From Testudinibacter aquarius (lineage in GTDB: Bacteria; Pseudomonadota; Gammaproteobacteria; Enterobacterales; Pasteurellaceae), in assembly GCF_004342725.1 (NCBI RefSeq), contig NZ_SMCP01000004.1, positions 228,882 through 292,881 on the forward strand: a stretch of 64,000 nucleotides of DNA, in the 5' to 3' direction. Position 1 is the stretch's first letter. Each line of letters starts with the position of its first letter. The position numbers were made by a program, and so were the translations under genes. Below are positions 38,286-48,832 of this stretch, in pieces. Below the pieces are notes generated by a model. It saw nothing but the letters and a program-made list of their open reading frames with translations. It was not told the origin of the DNA and made no database searches.

Positions 38286-39295
38286 TGAAACATCACGCCT
38301 ACTTTCTGGTGCTCGCTATCGGCTTGCTGCTGCTTAGCGCCACAATTCTGCTCTCTCTAGTTAGCGGTGCGGTAAATACCGACCTGTGGCAAACTTTGAC
38401 CGCACTTTACGGTAAAGGGGACAGCAGCACTGTTTTTATCATGCAGCAGCTACGGTTGCCTCGCACCTTGCTTGGCGTCTTTATCGGTGCAATTTTAGGC
38501 TGTTGCGGTGCAGTGTTACAAGGCTTGTTCCGTAATCCTCTTGCTGATCCAGGTATTATCGGGGTTAGCGCCGGAGCAGCGTTGGGCGCTGCTGTCGCTA
38601 TTGTACTCTTGCCGCAAGGGATACTATTATGGAATAAACTTAGTCTGCTTTCACTATTTTCATTTATCGGTGGTCTGCTGGCAACACTATTTGTTTACCA
38701 CATCGGTAAAACTCACTACGGCACACGAATGACATTGATTTTACTAAGCGGTATTGCCATCGGAGCGCTAGCATTTGCCTTTTTGGGCTTACTACAATTT
38801 ATTGCAGATGACCAAGCGCTGCGGGAATTGACAACTTGGCAGCTAGGCTCACTCGCGCATGGCAATTGCAATACGGTCATATTGTGTGCCGTGACCGCAT
38901 TTTTGTTATTGACCCAATTTATGCGGCAAGCCTCTGCATTAAATGCACTGTTACTCGGTGATTTAGAAGCACGGCATTTAGGGGTCTCTGTCGAAAAAAT
39001 AAAACGGTCCTGTATTATCTTAACCGCACTTGGTATCGGGATTGTGGTCTCGGTTTCAGGGATGATCGGCTTTATTGGTCTAATTGTGCCGCATATTGCT
39101 CGCACTTTGCTAGGCCCTAACCACAAAACTTTAATTCCGGCTTGTGCTTTGATCGGTGCAATTTTACTGCTAAGTGCTGATATTCTAGCTCGTAAATTGG
39201 CTGCGCCAGCAGAAATTCCAATCGGAATTCTGACCGCACTTTTAGGTGCACCATTTTTTATTACTCTACTGGTGAAAAATAAAGGACGATTGTAA
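38282..39295 (+). CDS. hmuU: haem ABC transporter permease
   Basis: 337 residues (FecCD/BtuC family, about ten helices). Recognisable blocks: QLRLPRTLLGVFIGAILGCCGAVLQGLFRNPLADPGIIGVSAGA (RLPRTLLGVFIGA, LQGLFRNPLADPG), SGMIGFIGLIVPHIAR near residue 250 (the coupling helix to the ATPase) and PAEIPIGILTALLGAPFF near the end. ATG 38282 overlaps the hmuT stop as ATGA. It forms the haem channel of the inner membrane. Confidence 0.93.
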   Translation: MMKHHAYFLVLAIGLLLLSATILLSLVSGAVNTDLWQTLTALYGKGDSSTVFIMQQLRLPRTLLGVFIGAILGCCGAVLQGLFRNPLADPGIIGVSAGAALGAAVAIVLLPQGILLWNKLSLLSLFSFIGGLLATLFVYHIGKTHYGTRMTLILLSGIAIGALAFAFLGLLQFIADDQALRELTTWQLGSLAHGNCNTVILCAVTAFLLLTQFMRQASALNALLLGDLEARHLGVSVEKIKRSCIILTALGIGIVVSVSGMIGFIGLIVPHIARTLLGPNHKTLIPACALIGAILLLSADILARKLAAPAEIPIGILTALLGAPFFITLLVKNKGRL

Positions 39296-40053
39296 TGTTG
39301 GAAATTAGCAGATTGCAGCTTGTTAGTGGACAAAAAATCCTCCTGAATGATATCAACCTGAAATTAAAGTGCGGTCACTGTATTGGCATACTTGGGGCAA
39401 ATGGAGCTGGAAAATCCAGCTTACTAAAAGCTATTGGCCAAGATCTTCCCTATACGGGAAAAATATTGTGGCAGCAAAAACCGCTTGCTTCCTTTTCCGC
39501 CAGAGAACTGGCAGAAAATATGGTCTTTCTGCCACAACACAGCAGCCTAAACTTTGCGTTTATGGTACAAGAGGTGATTGAACTAGGCTTAATACACCAC
39601 CAACAACACCTGAGTCGTAGCCAGCAGCAAAGACTATTGGCGCAAGTCAGTGCAGATTTCGAACTATCCGATCTACAACAACAGAACTATCTCAAACTGT
39701 CCGGTGGCGAAAAACAACGTGTACATGCCGCCCGCAGCTGGCTACAAATTTTATCATCGCCTACACCAAAAATCGTATTGCTGGACGAACCTAGCAGTGC
39801 GTTAGATCTCAAACATCAGCATGACTTACTACAACAAGCAGTAAAATTGGCAGAGGCACAGCATTTGGTTTTAATTGTGCTGCATGATCTAAATTTGGCA
39901 GCACGCTATTGTGATCGCTTGCTGCTGTTGCAGCAAGGCAATCTATTTGGGTACGGCACTACAGCAGATATGCTGACGGCACAAAGTATTGATGAGCTTT
40001 ATCATTATCAAACAGAAGTTTACCAGTATAAAAACCAGATTCGAATCTTATAG
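39295..40053 (+). CDS. hmuV: haem ABC transporter ATP-binding protein
   Basis: 252 residues. Walker A is GANGAGKSS near residue 36, the Q-loop is LPQHSS near 80, the signature is LSGGEKQRV near 138, Walker B is [13 protein letters not shown] near 158 and the H-loop His is in [14 protein letters not shown] near 192. It drives HmuTU. The ATG overlaps the hmuU stop as TAATG. Last gene of the haem operon; it meets rnhB tail to tail with a 6-base overlap. Confidence 0.95.
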   Translation: MLEISRLQLVSGQKILLNDINLKLKCGHCIGILGANGAGKSSLLKAIGQDLPYTGKILWQQKPLASFSARELAENMVFLPQHSSLNFAFMVQEVIELGLIHHQQHLSRSQQQRLLAQVSADFELSDLQQQNYLKLSGGEKQRVHAARSWLQILSSPTPKIVLLDEPSSALDLKHQHDLLQQAVKLAEAQHLVLIVLHDLNLAARYCDRLLLLQQGNLFGYGTTADMLTAQSIDELYHYQTEVYQYKNQIRIL

Positions 40054-40647
40054 GCTTTGTGGCAAGCATTTCCTGACCGGAGCAAAGCTGCGGCGGTGTT
40101 GTGGTAAAACACCGTATTGCTGTAATTTTTCTAGGTGAAGTGCGGTCGGGTAGCCTTTGTGCTGCGCTAAGCCGTAGTGTGGATATTGCCGATCCAACTC
40201 CGCCATTTCTTGATCACGTGCCACTTTTGCTAAAATTGAAGCGGCACTGATTTCCGCCACCAAACTATCACCTTTGACCACCGCTTGTGCCGGCATCCGC
40301 AATTTTGGCAATTTATTACCATCAACTAATACAAAGTGCGGTTGAATTGGCAGGGCTTCTACCGCTCTTTGCATCGCAAGCAGGCTGGCTTGCAAAATAT
40401 TCAGTTGATCAATTTCTTCTGGTTCAGCTCTGCCGAGCGCCCATGCTAAGGCATTTATTTTGATCGCTTCAGCCAGTAGCAAGCGTTTTTTTTCAGAGAG
40501 TTTTTTAGAATCGGCTAAACCGATAATCGGTTTATTCGGGTCAAGAATCACTGCTGCGGTCACCACCGCCCCGATTAGCGGCCCGCGCCCGACTTCATCA
40601 ACTCCGGCAATAAGCCCCACATTGTGTGGATATTCAAACGCTGTCAT
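40048..40647 (-). CDS. rnhB: ribonuclease HII
   Basis: 199 residues. It removes ribonucleotides from DNA-RNA hybrids. The catalytic carboxylates are in [15 protein letters not shown] near residue 16 and [12 protein letters not shown] near 44, and [10 protein letters not shown] near 105 holds the third Asp. It is the last gene of the lpx cluster as seen here, overlapping lpxB by 4 bases. E. coli has dnaE next; here the haem operon lies beyond it. Confidence 0.96.
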   Translation of the reverse strand: MTAFEYPHNVGLIAGVDEVGRGPLIGAVVTAAVILDPNKPIIGLADSKKLSEKKRLLLAEAIKINALAWALGRAEPEEIDQLNILQASLLAMQRAVEALPIQPHFVLVDGNKLPKLRMPAQAVVKGDSLVAEISAASILAKVARDQEMAELDRQYPHYGLAQHKGYPTALHLEKLQQYGVLPQHRRSFAPVRKCLPQSL

Positions 40648-41819
40648 TTTTGTCGCTCTTGTAACAGATCTGCCACGGCCTGTGCCGCTTGTTGATCGGC
40701 ATTACAGCGGATCATTTGGTGCAGTTCGGCAAAGCGCTGTTTTAAACCCAAAGTGCGGTTTTTTGCCGCTTCGCTATCATCAAAATAGAGCGATAGCTCT
40801 TGCGCTAAACGCTCGGAATTGCATTCATCTTGGATCAACTCAGGCACCAGCATTTCATCAGCCAACAGATTCGGCAATGAGACATATTTGGTTTTCACCA
40901 AGCGTTGTGCCAGCCAGTAAGTTAGCGGCTTCATGCGATAGCCGACCACCATCGGCGATTTACACAACATACACTCCAGCGCCGCCGTACCGGAAGCCAG
41001 CAAGGTTGCCTCCGCCACTTGCATTGCCAGCCGAGCTTGTCCGTCAAGCAAGTACATCTCTAATTCCGGTGCAACCCGCTGTTTTGCCTGTTCAAACTGC
41101 TGACGCCGTTTGGCGTTAATCAACGGCACTAAAAATTGCAAATCAGGAAAACGCTGTTTCAGCAAAAGTGCGGTTTGTAAAAATGGTTCACTGAGAAATT
41201 CCAGCTCTGAACCACGACTGCCAGGCAAAATCGCCAAATAACGCTGATTTGGATCAAGCTGTAGCTGTGCGCACACCTGCTGACGATCGATATCGAGCGG
41301 AATCGCATCCGCCATAGTGTGCCCAACAAAACGACACGGCACATTGAAACGGTCATAAAATGCTTTTTCAAACGGCAAAAATGCCAACACTAAATTGGTC
41401 GCTTTAGCAATTTTGAAAATCCGTTTCTGCCGCCATGCCCATACCGAAGGGCTAACGTAATGAATGGTTTTGATCCCGTGTTGTTTCAATATGCTTTCTA
41501 CGCCAAGATTAAAATCCGGTGCATCAATGCCGATAAAAATATCTGGTTTTGCCACCAGCAGGTTTTGAATCAGCGTTTTTCGAATTTTCAGCAGGCGTGG
41601 CAGGTGTTTCAGCACTTCCACCAATCCCATTACCGATAACGCTTCCATATCAAAATAGCTTTCTGCCCCTTCGCTCAACATTTGCGGTCCGGCAATGCCG
41701 ATGAAACGGGCATTTGGATAAATTTGACGCAGTGCTTTGATTAAGCCCGCACCAAGAATATCGCCGGAGATCTCACCGGCAACCAAGGCGATCAACGGCG
41801 CGTTTTGTTCTGACTGCAT
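40644..41819 (-). CDS. lpxB: lipid-A-disaccharide synthase
   Basis: 391 residues from ATG 41819, which has AAGGAAAA ahead of it; the frame is open a further nine codons through a hairpin. It condenses UDP-2,3-diacylglucosamine with lipid X to form the lipid A disaccharide at the inner membrane. GT19 blocks: [19 protein letters not shown] at the start, [12 protein letters not shown] near 88, [15 protein letters not shown] near 113, LPGSRGSE near 198 and [23 protein letters not shown] near 285. Confidence 0.96.
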   Translation of the reverse strand: MQSEQNAPLIALVAGEISGDILGAGLIKALRQIYPNARFIGIAGPQMLSEGAESYFDMEALSVMGLVEVLKHLPRLLKIRKTLIQNLLVAKPDIFIGIDAPDFNLGVESILKQHGIKTIHYVSPSVWAWRQKRIFKIAKATNLVLAFLPFEKAFYDRFNVPCRFVGHTMADAIPLDIDRQQVCAQLQLDPNQRYLAILPGSRGSELEFLSEPFLQTALLLKQRFPDLQFLVPLINAKRRQQFEQAKQRVAPELEMYLLDGQARLAMQVAEATLLASGTAALECMLCKSPMVVGYRMKPLTYWLAQRLVKTKYVSLPNLLADEMLVPELIQDECNSERLAQELSLYFDDSEAAKNRTLGLKQRFAELHQMIRCNADQQAAQAVADLLQERQK

Positions 41820-41838
41820 GCTATTTTCCTTAAAAAAT

Positions 41839-41866
41839 AACCGCACTTTTAACTTAAAGTGCGGTT
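41839..41866 (-). terminator. uptake-sequence hairpin with U tract between lpxA and lpxB
   Basis: AACCGCACTTT and AAAGTGCGGTT form an 11-bp stem with a 6-base loop. On the minus strand it is followed by TATTTTTTAAGGAAAA, so a canonical intrinsic terminator ends just at the lpxB ribosome binding site. The remaining gap to lpxA (41867-41942) holds an imperfect repeat, GGGATT against AATCCC, around a TAGAATTCTA palindrome. Confidence 0.75.
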
Positions 41867-41942
41867 AGGTAAGCGTTAGGAGGGATTCAAGATTAGAATT
41901 CTAAGGACAGATTCAATCCCCCCCTACAACCTAAATACGAAT

Positions 41943-42731
41943 CTAACGAATGATCCCTCGGGTTGAACGTTTAAAGAATGACAAGAAGAAGCTGACCGCT
42001 GCTTCGGTTTCGGCAATCCGCTCGATCTCTGGGATCACTTCCTCTAACGTTTTACCACTACGATAAATCAATTTATACACATTGCGGATGGCATGCATTG
42101 CCGGTTTATCAAAACCACGGCGCTTCAGCCCTTCCAGATTAACCCCGAACGGTTGCGCATGGTTGCCTTGTGCCATAACATATGGCGGCACATCTTGGCT
42201 GACCATCGAGCCACCGCCTAACATCACGTGCGCCCCGATCACCACAAATTGGTGAATTGCCGACATACCGCCGACAATCACAAAATCATCTAGCTCAACG
42301 TGCCCGGCAAGCGTGGCGTTATTCGCCAAAATACAGCGGTTTTTAACCTGACAATCGTGTGCAATGTGCGCATTGATCATCAATAAGTTGTCATCACCGA
42401 TGCGGGTGACACCACCGCCTTGCACCGTACCACGGTGAATCGTAACGCTTTCACGAATGCGATTGCGATCACCGATAATCGTTTTGGTCGGTTCACCGTT
42501 ATATTTTAGATCCTGGTTAACTTCACCGATGCTGGCAAATTGGAAAATCTGATTATCGCAGCCGATTTGAGTATGTCCACGCACCACCACATGCGAATGC
42601 AACACGGTGCGATCACCAATTTCCACATCTGCGTCAATCAGACAGAAAGGGCCGACCACAACATCTGCGCCAATTTTAGCGCCATCTTCAATAATTGCTG
42701 AACTATGAATTTTTGCCGTTGGATGAATCAT
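41943..42731 (-). CDS. lpxA: UDP-N-acetylglucosamine O-acyltransferase
   Basis: 262 residues. It attaches the first 3-hydroxyacyl chain to UDP-GlcNAc, the opening step of lipid A synthesis. Left-handed parallel beta-helix repeats of the hexapeptide type span residues about 1-190 ([20 protein letters not shown] and following). The catalytic His lies in [12 protein letters not shown] near 125, and the C-terminal helical part ([20 protein letters not shown]) is normal. 23 bases from fabZ. Confidence 0.97.
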   Translation of the reverse strand: MIHPTAKIHSSAIIEDGAKIGADVVVGPFCLIDADVEIGDRTVLHSHVVVRGHTQIGCDNQIFQFASIGEVNQDLKYNGEPTKTIIGDRNRIRESVTIHRGTVQGGGVTRIGDDNLLMINAHIAHDCQVKNRCILANNATLAGHVELDDFVIVGGMSAIHQFVVIGAHVMLGGGSMVSQDVPPYVMAQGNHAQPFGVNLEGLKRRGFDKPAMHAIRNVYKLIYRSGKTLEEVIPEIERIAETEAAVSFFLSFFKRSTRGIIR

Positions 42732-42754
42732 CTTATCCTACTTATGCTGCTGGG

Positions 42755-43234
42755 TTACATTGGACGGCGTGCGCACATCAATTCGGCTTCGCACACCACT
42801 TTTCCGTCCACCGTTGCCACTCCGGTGAAACGAGTGACACCGCGACGTTCCTTGATAAAATGGACTTCCAGAATCATTTGATCACCTGGCTCAACCGGGC
42901 GTTTAAAGCGAGCATTATCGATAGCTGCAAAATAAAATAATTCATCCTTAGGCAATTCCAACGTTTTAAACGCCAATACGCCGGTTGCCTGTGCCATCGC
43001 TTCTAAGATTAACACGCCCGGAAAAATCGGTTTCTGAGGGAAATGCCCGGTGAAACAAGGTTCGTTAACCGTTACATTTTTCACGGCTTTCAGCCATTTC
43101 CCTTCTTCGAAATCAATGACTCTATCGACCAATAAAAACGGATAACGATGCGGTAATAGCTGCATAATTTCGTTAATATCGACAATTTTCGCTTCTCTTG
43201 ACTGCGAATCAGTTTGGTTGTTTTCAGTTGTCAC
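42755..43234 (-). CDS. fabZ: 3-hydroxyacyl-[ACP] dehydratase
   Basis: 159 residues from GTG 43234 ([11 protein letters not shown]), which has TAAGGAAAT upstream; the open frame runs further to 43288 but without a site. It is a hot-dog-fold dehydratase of fatty acid elongation. The active-site His is in [20 protein letters not shown] near residue 66 and the Glu follows in the same block. [14 protein letters not shown] near 24 is also diagnostic. Between lpxD and lpxA, where it balances fatty acid and lipid A flux. Confidence 0.94.
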   Translation of the reverse strand: MTTENNQTDSQSREAKIVDINEIMQLLPHRYPFLLVDRVIDFEEGKWLKAVKNVTVNEPCFTGHFPQKPIFPGVLILEAMAQATGVLAFKTLELPKDELFYFAAIDNARFKRPVEPGDQMILEVHFIKERRGVTRFTGVATVDGKVVCEAELMCARRPM

Positions 43235-43308
43235 GGTTTTAATTTCCTTAGTATGATGTCCATTGCCACGACAAAGTATCGCTAGCAAAAATTGTTTTGT
43301 TATAATGC

Positions 43309-44337
43309 TTATGCTTTTCCATGCTCTCGCTCTAATGCTTTCAAGCGACGATTCATTTCACTAATATTCATAGTCAGAGCTGCTGTTTTACGCCAGTCTT
43401 TGTTGCTTTGTAGCGGAATGCCGGAAGAATAGACGCCAGGCTCAGTAATCGGGCGCATCACCATACTCATGCCGGTCACGGTCACACCGTCACAGATCGA
43501 CATGTGACCATTAATCACACTAGCACCACCAATTAAACAGTATTTGCCAACCGTCAAACTGCCCGCCATAATTACGCCACCAGCAACAGCTGTACCACTA
43601 CCAATATGTACGTTATGTGCGATTTGGCACAAATTATCGATGATCACATTATCTTCGATAATCGTTGCATCTAAAGCACCACGATCGATACAGGTACACG
43701 CACCGATTTCAACCCGATTACCGATAATCACTTGCCCACGCTGTGGAATCTTGATCCATTTACCTTTATCGTTGGCATAACCAAAGCCGTCAGCACCAAT
43801 CACCGCAGCAGCTTGAATCAAACAATCCTGCCCAATTTCTACTTCGTGATAGACAGTGACATTCGCCCAAAGTTGAGTACCGGCACCAATTTTGCTGTTT
43901 TTACCGACAAAGCAACCCGCGCCGATCACCACATTATCGCCTAATACCACGCCGTCCTCAATCACCGCATTGGCGCCGATCGAGACATTATCGCCCAATA
44001 TTACCGACGGCGACAAGACCGCACTTTTAGCAATACCACTGGCAGCTTGCGGGGTAGTATCCATCAGCTGTGCGATCAGCGCATAAGCAATATAAGGATC
44101 GTTAACTACAATCAGATTACTGTCCGCATGACAAAATTCAACATCCGTTTCGCTCACCAACAAACAGCCCGCCACAGATTGCTGCAAGCGTTCGCGAAAT
44201 TTCGCATTGGAAATAAAACTCAATTGATTCGGCTGTGCTTTATCCAGCGCAGCAATGCTTTCCACCGTTGCTTCCGGATTGCCGCGTAACCGTCCACTGA
44301 CATGTTCAGCAAGCTGTTGTAATCGATATTGTGCCAT
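43309..44337 (-). CDS. lpxD: UDP-3-O-acylglucosamine N-acyltransferase
   Basis: 342 residues. It adds the second acyl chain to UDP-3-O-acyl-glucosamine. The N-terminal uridine-binding domain (about 1-100, with [13 protein letters not shown]) precedes the beta-helix of hexapeptide repeats. The catalytic His region is [18 protein letters not shown] near 240, and a C-terminal helix ends [13 protein letters not shown]. Complete; 20 bases after skp. Confidence 0.96.
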   Translation of the reverse strand: MAQYRLQQLAEHVSGRLRGNPEATVESIAALDKAQPNQLSFISNAKFRERLQQSVAGCLLVSETDVEFCHADSNLIVVNDPYIAYALIAQLMDTTPQAASGIAKSAVLSPSVILGDNVSIGANAVIEDGVVLGDNVVIGAGCFVGKNSKIGAGTQLWANVTVYHEVEIGQDCLIQAAAVIGADGFGYANDKGKWIKIPQRGQVIIGNRVEIGACTCIDRGALDATIIEDNVIIDNLCQIAHNVHIGSGTAVAGGVIMAGSLTVGKYCLIGGASVINGHMSICDGVTVTGMSMVMRPITEPGVYSSGIPLQSNKDWRKTAALTMNISEMNRRLKALEREHGKA

Positions 44338-44357
44338 TGATATCCTCTTGCCTCGGA

Positions 44358-44888
44358 TTACTTCTTAGCTTCCGCAGCCGCTGCTGCCGGCTTAATCGCT
44401 TTTAAGACTTCTTCGGTAATATCTTTACCGGCTGCTGCATACACAACGGCGTTAGCATCTATCACATAGCTATAGTTGCCTTTAGCCGCGACTTCATTGG
44501 TGGCATTTTGAATGCTGGACAACAGTTTTGATCTTTCTTGATACTGTAGTTCTTCATTTTGAGCTTGCAGCTCTTCGGCTTGTTTTTGATAAGCTTCACG
44601 CATTTTATTAATTTCGTCTTCGCGTTTTTGAATATCGGTAGCGCGCAATTTTGACGCTTCTTTTTGTAACGCTTCAATTTTGGTGACAATCGCTTTCTCG
44701 CTGGCTTGCAATTTTTCAGCCGGTGCTTTCAACTCCGCATCAATTTTAGCACCCGCCGCTTCACGATCCGGGTGGTTTTGGAATAAATAGGCCGAGTTAA
44801 TAAACGCAATATTTTCTGCGGCATTTGCCAGTGAGGCGCTCAATGCCAATGCTAAAGAAAGTCCTGCGATTTTTAATGCTTTTTTCAT
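44358..44888 (-). CDS. skp: periplasmic chaperone Skp (OmpH)
   Basis: 176 residues with a signal peptide (cut after ANA, residue 23). The long alpha-helical arms are seen as a Lys/Glu/Gln-rich coiled coil at about 55-125, and [26 protein letters not shown] (as [17 protein letters not shown]) forms the C-terminal core. The trimer holds unfolded outer membrane proteins on their way to the Bam complex, whose core protein is encoded next door. Confidence 0.94.
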   Translation of the reverse strand: MKKALKIAGLSLALALSASLANAAENIAFINSAYLFQNHPDREAAGAKIDAELKAPAEKLQASEKAIVTKIEALQKEASKLRATDIQKREDEINKMREAYQKQAEELQAQNEELQYQERSKLLSSIQNATNEVAAKGNYSYVIDANAVVYAAAGKDITEEVLKAIKPAAAAAEAKK

Positions 44889-44996
44889 GGTATATCCTTT
44901 AAAGAGATGTATATGGCAGATCGACCATCAATCTGCCTAGTTTATATGACGTAATTTTAACTAAAAAGTTTCAATTTACTTGTTACAATTTAAGCT

Positions 44997-47408
44997 TTAG
45001 AAACTGCCACCGATACTGAATTGGAATTGCTCAATCTCATCGCCTTCATATTTTTTAATCGGTTTGGCATACGAGAACACCAATGGCCCAATCGGTGAGT
45101 TCCACTGGAATGCCACACCGGCAGAAGCTCTCACTCGAGTCGGATCGCCATAATCAGTAATCCGTTGCGGAATATTGCCTTGAGTAAACAACTTCGCTTT
45201 ATCTTTATCCCACGCAGTGTTCCAAACGCTGGCCGCATCAACAAATACTGAGGTTCTGACATTGTTCTGGCTCTTATCGCTAACAAACGGTGTCGGCATA
45301 ATCAATTCGACACTGGCAGTCGCCATCGCATTACCGCCGACAACATCATTATTAATGTTGTTATAGGCTGAAGCCGGTGCGGAGACTAAAGCACCACTGT
45401 TGGTATTATAAATCGCTTTTGGTCCAATCGCACCATAAGCAAAACCACGCAAGCTACCGATACCACCGGCACTATAGTTTTGGTAGAACGGTAATTTTTT
45501 ACCACCAAAACCATTCGCATAAGATAGCCCTGCTCGTCCGGACAATACCCAAGTCTGATCATAGTTGATCGGGTAATAACTGACCCAATCAGCACTCAAT
45601 TTGTAGTATTTATTATCTGAACCCGGAATAGTCACCTTGCCGCCAATGCTGGCACGGGTTCCACTCGTCGGCAAGAAGCCACGGTTTAAGGTGTTGTAGT
45701 TCCAGCCTAAACTAAACTCAAAATCATCACTCTTGATTTTCCAGTCATCGGCTCCCATCGACTGTAAATAACGGGCACGGTTATATTCCGGATACATATT
45801 TTTCAATTTGTTATAAACATATCCTAAACCCAAATAATAACCGTTATTTTCGTTGACTGGGAAACCTAAAGTACCGTTGATCCCATAACTGGTACGGGCA
45901 TACGAGGCTGTAGTGTCACTTTTTGCATAGTCATAAGTATCATAGAATACATTTCCGCCTAAGCTGACGCCATCACGGGTGAAATACGGTTCACTATAGC
46001 CTAAATTGATACTGGTGGCGTATTTGTTTTTGACGCCGGATAAGCTGACCGAAGAGCCCATGCCTAAGAAGTTGTCCTGTTTAACACTGGCTTGATAACT
46101 CAAACCGCTCTCGGTACCAAAACCAATCCCGAAATTGATGCTGCCGGTATTACGTTCTTTAACTTTATACAAAATATCCAGTTGATCATCCACGCCCGGA
46201 ACTGCCAATGTTTGGCTTTCCACTGTTTCATAAAAACCGGTTCTTTCCAAACGAGATTTGCCCTGTTCGATCAAGGCGGTTGACAGCCATGTCCCTTCCT
46301 GCTGACGCATCTCTTGGCGCAATGTGGAATCTGCACTGACATCATTGCCTTCAAAGCGAATAGAACGCACATAGTAACGACGACCGGCGTCCACCACCAC
46401 AATCAAATCAACAGTATGTTCGGCATCATTAAAGTCCGGCTGGATGTTAATTTGAGGATTGGCATAACCACGCGCGCCGAGGGTATTCTTAATTCCATCT
46501 TCAATGGCTTTTACCGTATTGCCACGGAATTGCTCGCCACGCTTAATATTAACTAATAATTGCGCAAGATCCGCATTCATTCCAGCGGTATCACCAATAA
46601 TCCGTACATCATTAATGGTATATTTTTCCCCTTCATCTAGCGTAATCGTCAAATACACCTCTTTTTTATCTTCACTATAACGCACATCGGTATTCAACAA
46701 TTTGAATTTGGCATAGCCTTGATTGAGGTAAAAGTCACGCAATGTTGTCATGTCTTTTTCAAATTTAGGATTAGAGAATTTGCTGCTAGAGAAAAGATTC
46801 CACCAAGAAACATCCGGCTGAATTTCAATCTGATCCAGTAATTTACCTTCGCTGAATGCTTGGTTACCGACAAATTTAATCTCTTTGACTAATGCTGAAT
46901 CGTTTTCTTTAATCTCTAATTTTAATGCTGCTCTGCCCTGTCCCAAGTCATCAATGACAGTGTTGATTTCAGCGTTGCTGTAGCCGGCAGAATGGTAGTA
47001 GTTCAACAATTCTTGGCGGAACGATTCCAGTTTTGCACGTTCCAATACTTCCCCTTTGGCAATCCCGTTTTCACGTAGATTGGTTTCCAGTGCTTCTTTT
47101 GGAATTTGCTTATTACCTTCAATCTCTAACGAGCTGATATAAGGGCGCTGCTGAATGCGCAGCACTAACGCATTGCCTTCACGTACGGCCTCTACATTTT
47201 CGTAGCCACCACGCAAAAACAAATTACGCACAATTTGCGACAAATCCTGATCATTTGCCCGTTGTCCGACTTTAACCGGCAAACCGGCAATAATATTTTC
47301 AGCTGTCACTGGGTCGGTCCCTTCCACGCGAATATCCTGCACAGTGAACGGTGCTGCCATGACAGTGGTGCTGCCCAGAAGTAAACTGGTCATTAGGAGT
47401 TTTTTCAT
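44997..47408 (-). CDS. bamA: outer membrane protein assembly factor BamA
   Basis: 803 residues from ATG 47408 (AGGAAAA site; two further Met codons lie just upstream). A signal peptide of about 19 residues (through VMA) is followed by five POTRA domains (about 20-420) and a 16-strand barrel. The conserved RGF motif is in GSLRGFAYGAIGPKAIY near residue 660, and the protein ends FSIGGSF with terminal Phe. It inserts beta-barrel proteins into the outer membrane, probably including the TonB receptor encoded in this window. Confidence 0.97.
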   Translation of the reverse strand: MKKLLMTSLLLGSTTVMAAPFTVQDIRVEGTDPVTAENIIAGLPVKVGQRANDQDLSQIVRNLFLRGGYENVEAVREGNALVLRIQQRPYISSLEIEGNKQIPKEALETNLRENGIAKGEVLERAKLESFRQELLNYYHSAGYSNAEINTVIDDLGQGRAALKLEIKENDSALVKEIKFVGNQAFSEGKLLDQIEIQPDVSWWNLFSSSKFSNPKFEKDMTTLRDFYLNQGYAKFKLLNTDVRYSEDKKEVYLTITLDEGEKYTINDVRIIGDTAGMNADLAQLLVNIKRGEQFRGNTVKAIEDGIKNTLGARGYANPQINIQPDFNDAEHTVDLIVVVDAGRRYYVRSIRFEGNDVSADSTLRQEMRQQEGTWLSTALIEQGKSRLERTGFYETVESQTLAVPGVDDQLDILYKVKERNTGSINFGIGFGTESGLSYQASVKQDNFLGMGSSVSLSGVKNKYATSINLGYSEPYFTRDGVSLGGNVFYDTYDYAKSDTTASYARTSYGINGTLGFPVNENNGYYLGLGYVYNKLKNMYPEYNRARYLQSMGADDWKIKSDDFEFSLGWNYNTLNRGFLPTSGTRASIGGKVTIPGSDNKYYKLSADWVSYYPINYDQTWVLSGRAGLSYANGFGGKKLPFYQNYSAGGIGSLRGFAYGAIGPKAIYNTNSGALVSAPASAYNNINNDVVGGNAMATASVELIMPTPFVSDKSQNNVRTSVFVDAASVWNTAWDKDKAKLFTQGNIPQRITDYGDPTRVRASAGVAFQWNSPIGPLVFSYAKPIKKYEGDEIEQFQFSIGGSF

Positions 47409-47477
47409 TATCATTTTCCTATACATAAGCCCTGTTAAATAAAATATTGATTCCGATTGCCTGCGAGCGTGTCAAAT

Positions 47478-48821
47478 TCAAATAAAGCGTATGATATCAT
47501 TAAATAATGCGAAAATTGTCAACATTAATAATAATGCCACGCCGACTCTTAAAAAAATCTCGCGAACTTTCTCTGTTACCGGCTTGCCGCGAATCGCCTC
47601 AAGCGCCAGAAAGACTAACTGTCCACCGTCCAATACCGGCAGTGGAAATAAATTCATAATGCCCAAATTAACACTAATCAGCGCCATAAAACTCAGGTAA
47701 TAAACTAAACCGCTATCTAGAGAAACGCCGGCGCCTTGAGCAATAGAAATCGGACCGCCGATGTTGTTCAATGAAATATCGCCACTCAGTAGTTTTCCAA
47801 CTAATTTCACAATCACCAACGATAATTCAGCCGTTTTCTCCAGCCCTTGCTGCAAGGCGCTTAGAATATCATATTTTAATTCGGTACGGTACTGTTGTGC
47901 TAACGGCTCAAAAGTCGGTGAAAAACCAATATAGGCCTTGCCTTCTTTGTTAGCCTCAGGCGTGATAGATAACGACAAGCGCTGTTGATGACGTTCGATT
48001 TCAAACAACAATGGTCGATTCAAATGACTGCCGATAGTCTGCACTAATGCTTGCCATGACAAGGTTTCACCGTTTACGGTCATAATCTTATCACCAACGC
48101 GCAGTCCGGCAGCAGCGGCCGGAGAATTATCTGTGATTTTTGATACCGTCAAATCTACCTTACCGCTCTTTGGCACCATACCCAGTGCGGTAAACGCCGC
48201 TTGTTTCTGTGGCTCATACTGCCAAGCGCTTAAATCCAAACGTTTATCTTGCACCTGTTGCGGCTGATCAAACGGTGAAACGGTGAGCGTGACTTGCGAA
48301 GTGCCGACTTTGGTGGTCAACAGCATATTGACACTGGTCCAATCTTCCACCGCTTTACCGTCAATCGCACGAATTTGCATCTCTGGTTGCAATCCGGCTT
48401 GGGCTGCAATCGAATCTGGCACAACACTGTCAATCACCGGTTTCACCGCCGGCACCCCGATCATATAAATCAGCCAATAGGCTAGAATCGCAAAAATAAA
48501 ATTTGCCATCGGTCCGGCAGCAATCACAAAAGCGCGCTGCCATACCGGTTTGCTGCTGTAATCTTGAGCTTTTTGATCTTCGGAAACGGCTTCGGTTTTA
48601 CTGTCCAACATGTTGACATAACCACCCAGCGGAATCATCGAGATAGCGAATTCGGTTCCTTGTTTATCAGTTTTACTCCACAGTACTTTGCCGAAACCGA
48701 TTGAAAAGCGCAGCACCTTGATACCGCACTTTCTTGCCGCCCAAAAGTGACCATATTCGTGTACGAAGACCAAAACGCAGATAACCAGCAGAAATGCGAA
48801 AATATACCACAAGCTTGACAT
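47478..48821 (-). CDS. rseP: regulator of sigma-E protease (site-2 protease)
   Basis: 447 residues from ATG 48821 (AGGAAAT upstream). A zinc intramembrane metalloprotease: HEYGH near residue 22 gives two zinc ligands and LFPLPVLDGGQLVFL near 400 the third (Asp). Two PDZ domains lie between, about 125-310. It makes the second cut of anti-sigma factor RseA, releasing sigma-E during envelope stress, and clears signal peptides. Its start overlaps nothing, but the cdsA stop is 12 bases away. Confidence 0.95.
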   Translation of the reverse strand: MSSLWYIFAFLLVICVLVFVHEYGHFWAARKCGIKVLRFSIGFGKVLWSKTDKQGTEFAISMIPLGGYVNMLDSKTEAVSEDQKAQDYSSKPVWQRAFVIAAGPMANFIFAILAYWLIYMIGVPAVKPVIDSVVPDSIAAQAGLQPEMQIRAIDGKAVEDWTSVNMLLTTKVGTSQVTLTVSPFDQPQQVQDKRLDLSAWQYEPQKQAAFTALGMVPKSGKVDLTVSKITDNSPAAAAGLRVGDKIMTVNGETLSWQALVQTIGSHLNRPLLFEIERHQQRLSLSITPEANKEGKAYIGFSPTFEPLAQQYRTELKYDILSALQQGLEKTAELSLVIVKLVGKLLSGDISLNNIGGPISIAQGAGVSLDSGLVYYLSFMALISVNLGIMNLFPLPVLDGGQLVFLALEAIRGKPVTEKVREIFLRVGVALLLMLTIFALFNDIIRFI

Positions 48822-48832
48822 CACACGATTTC

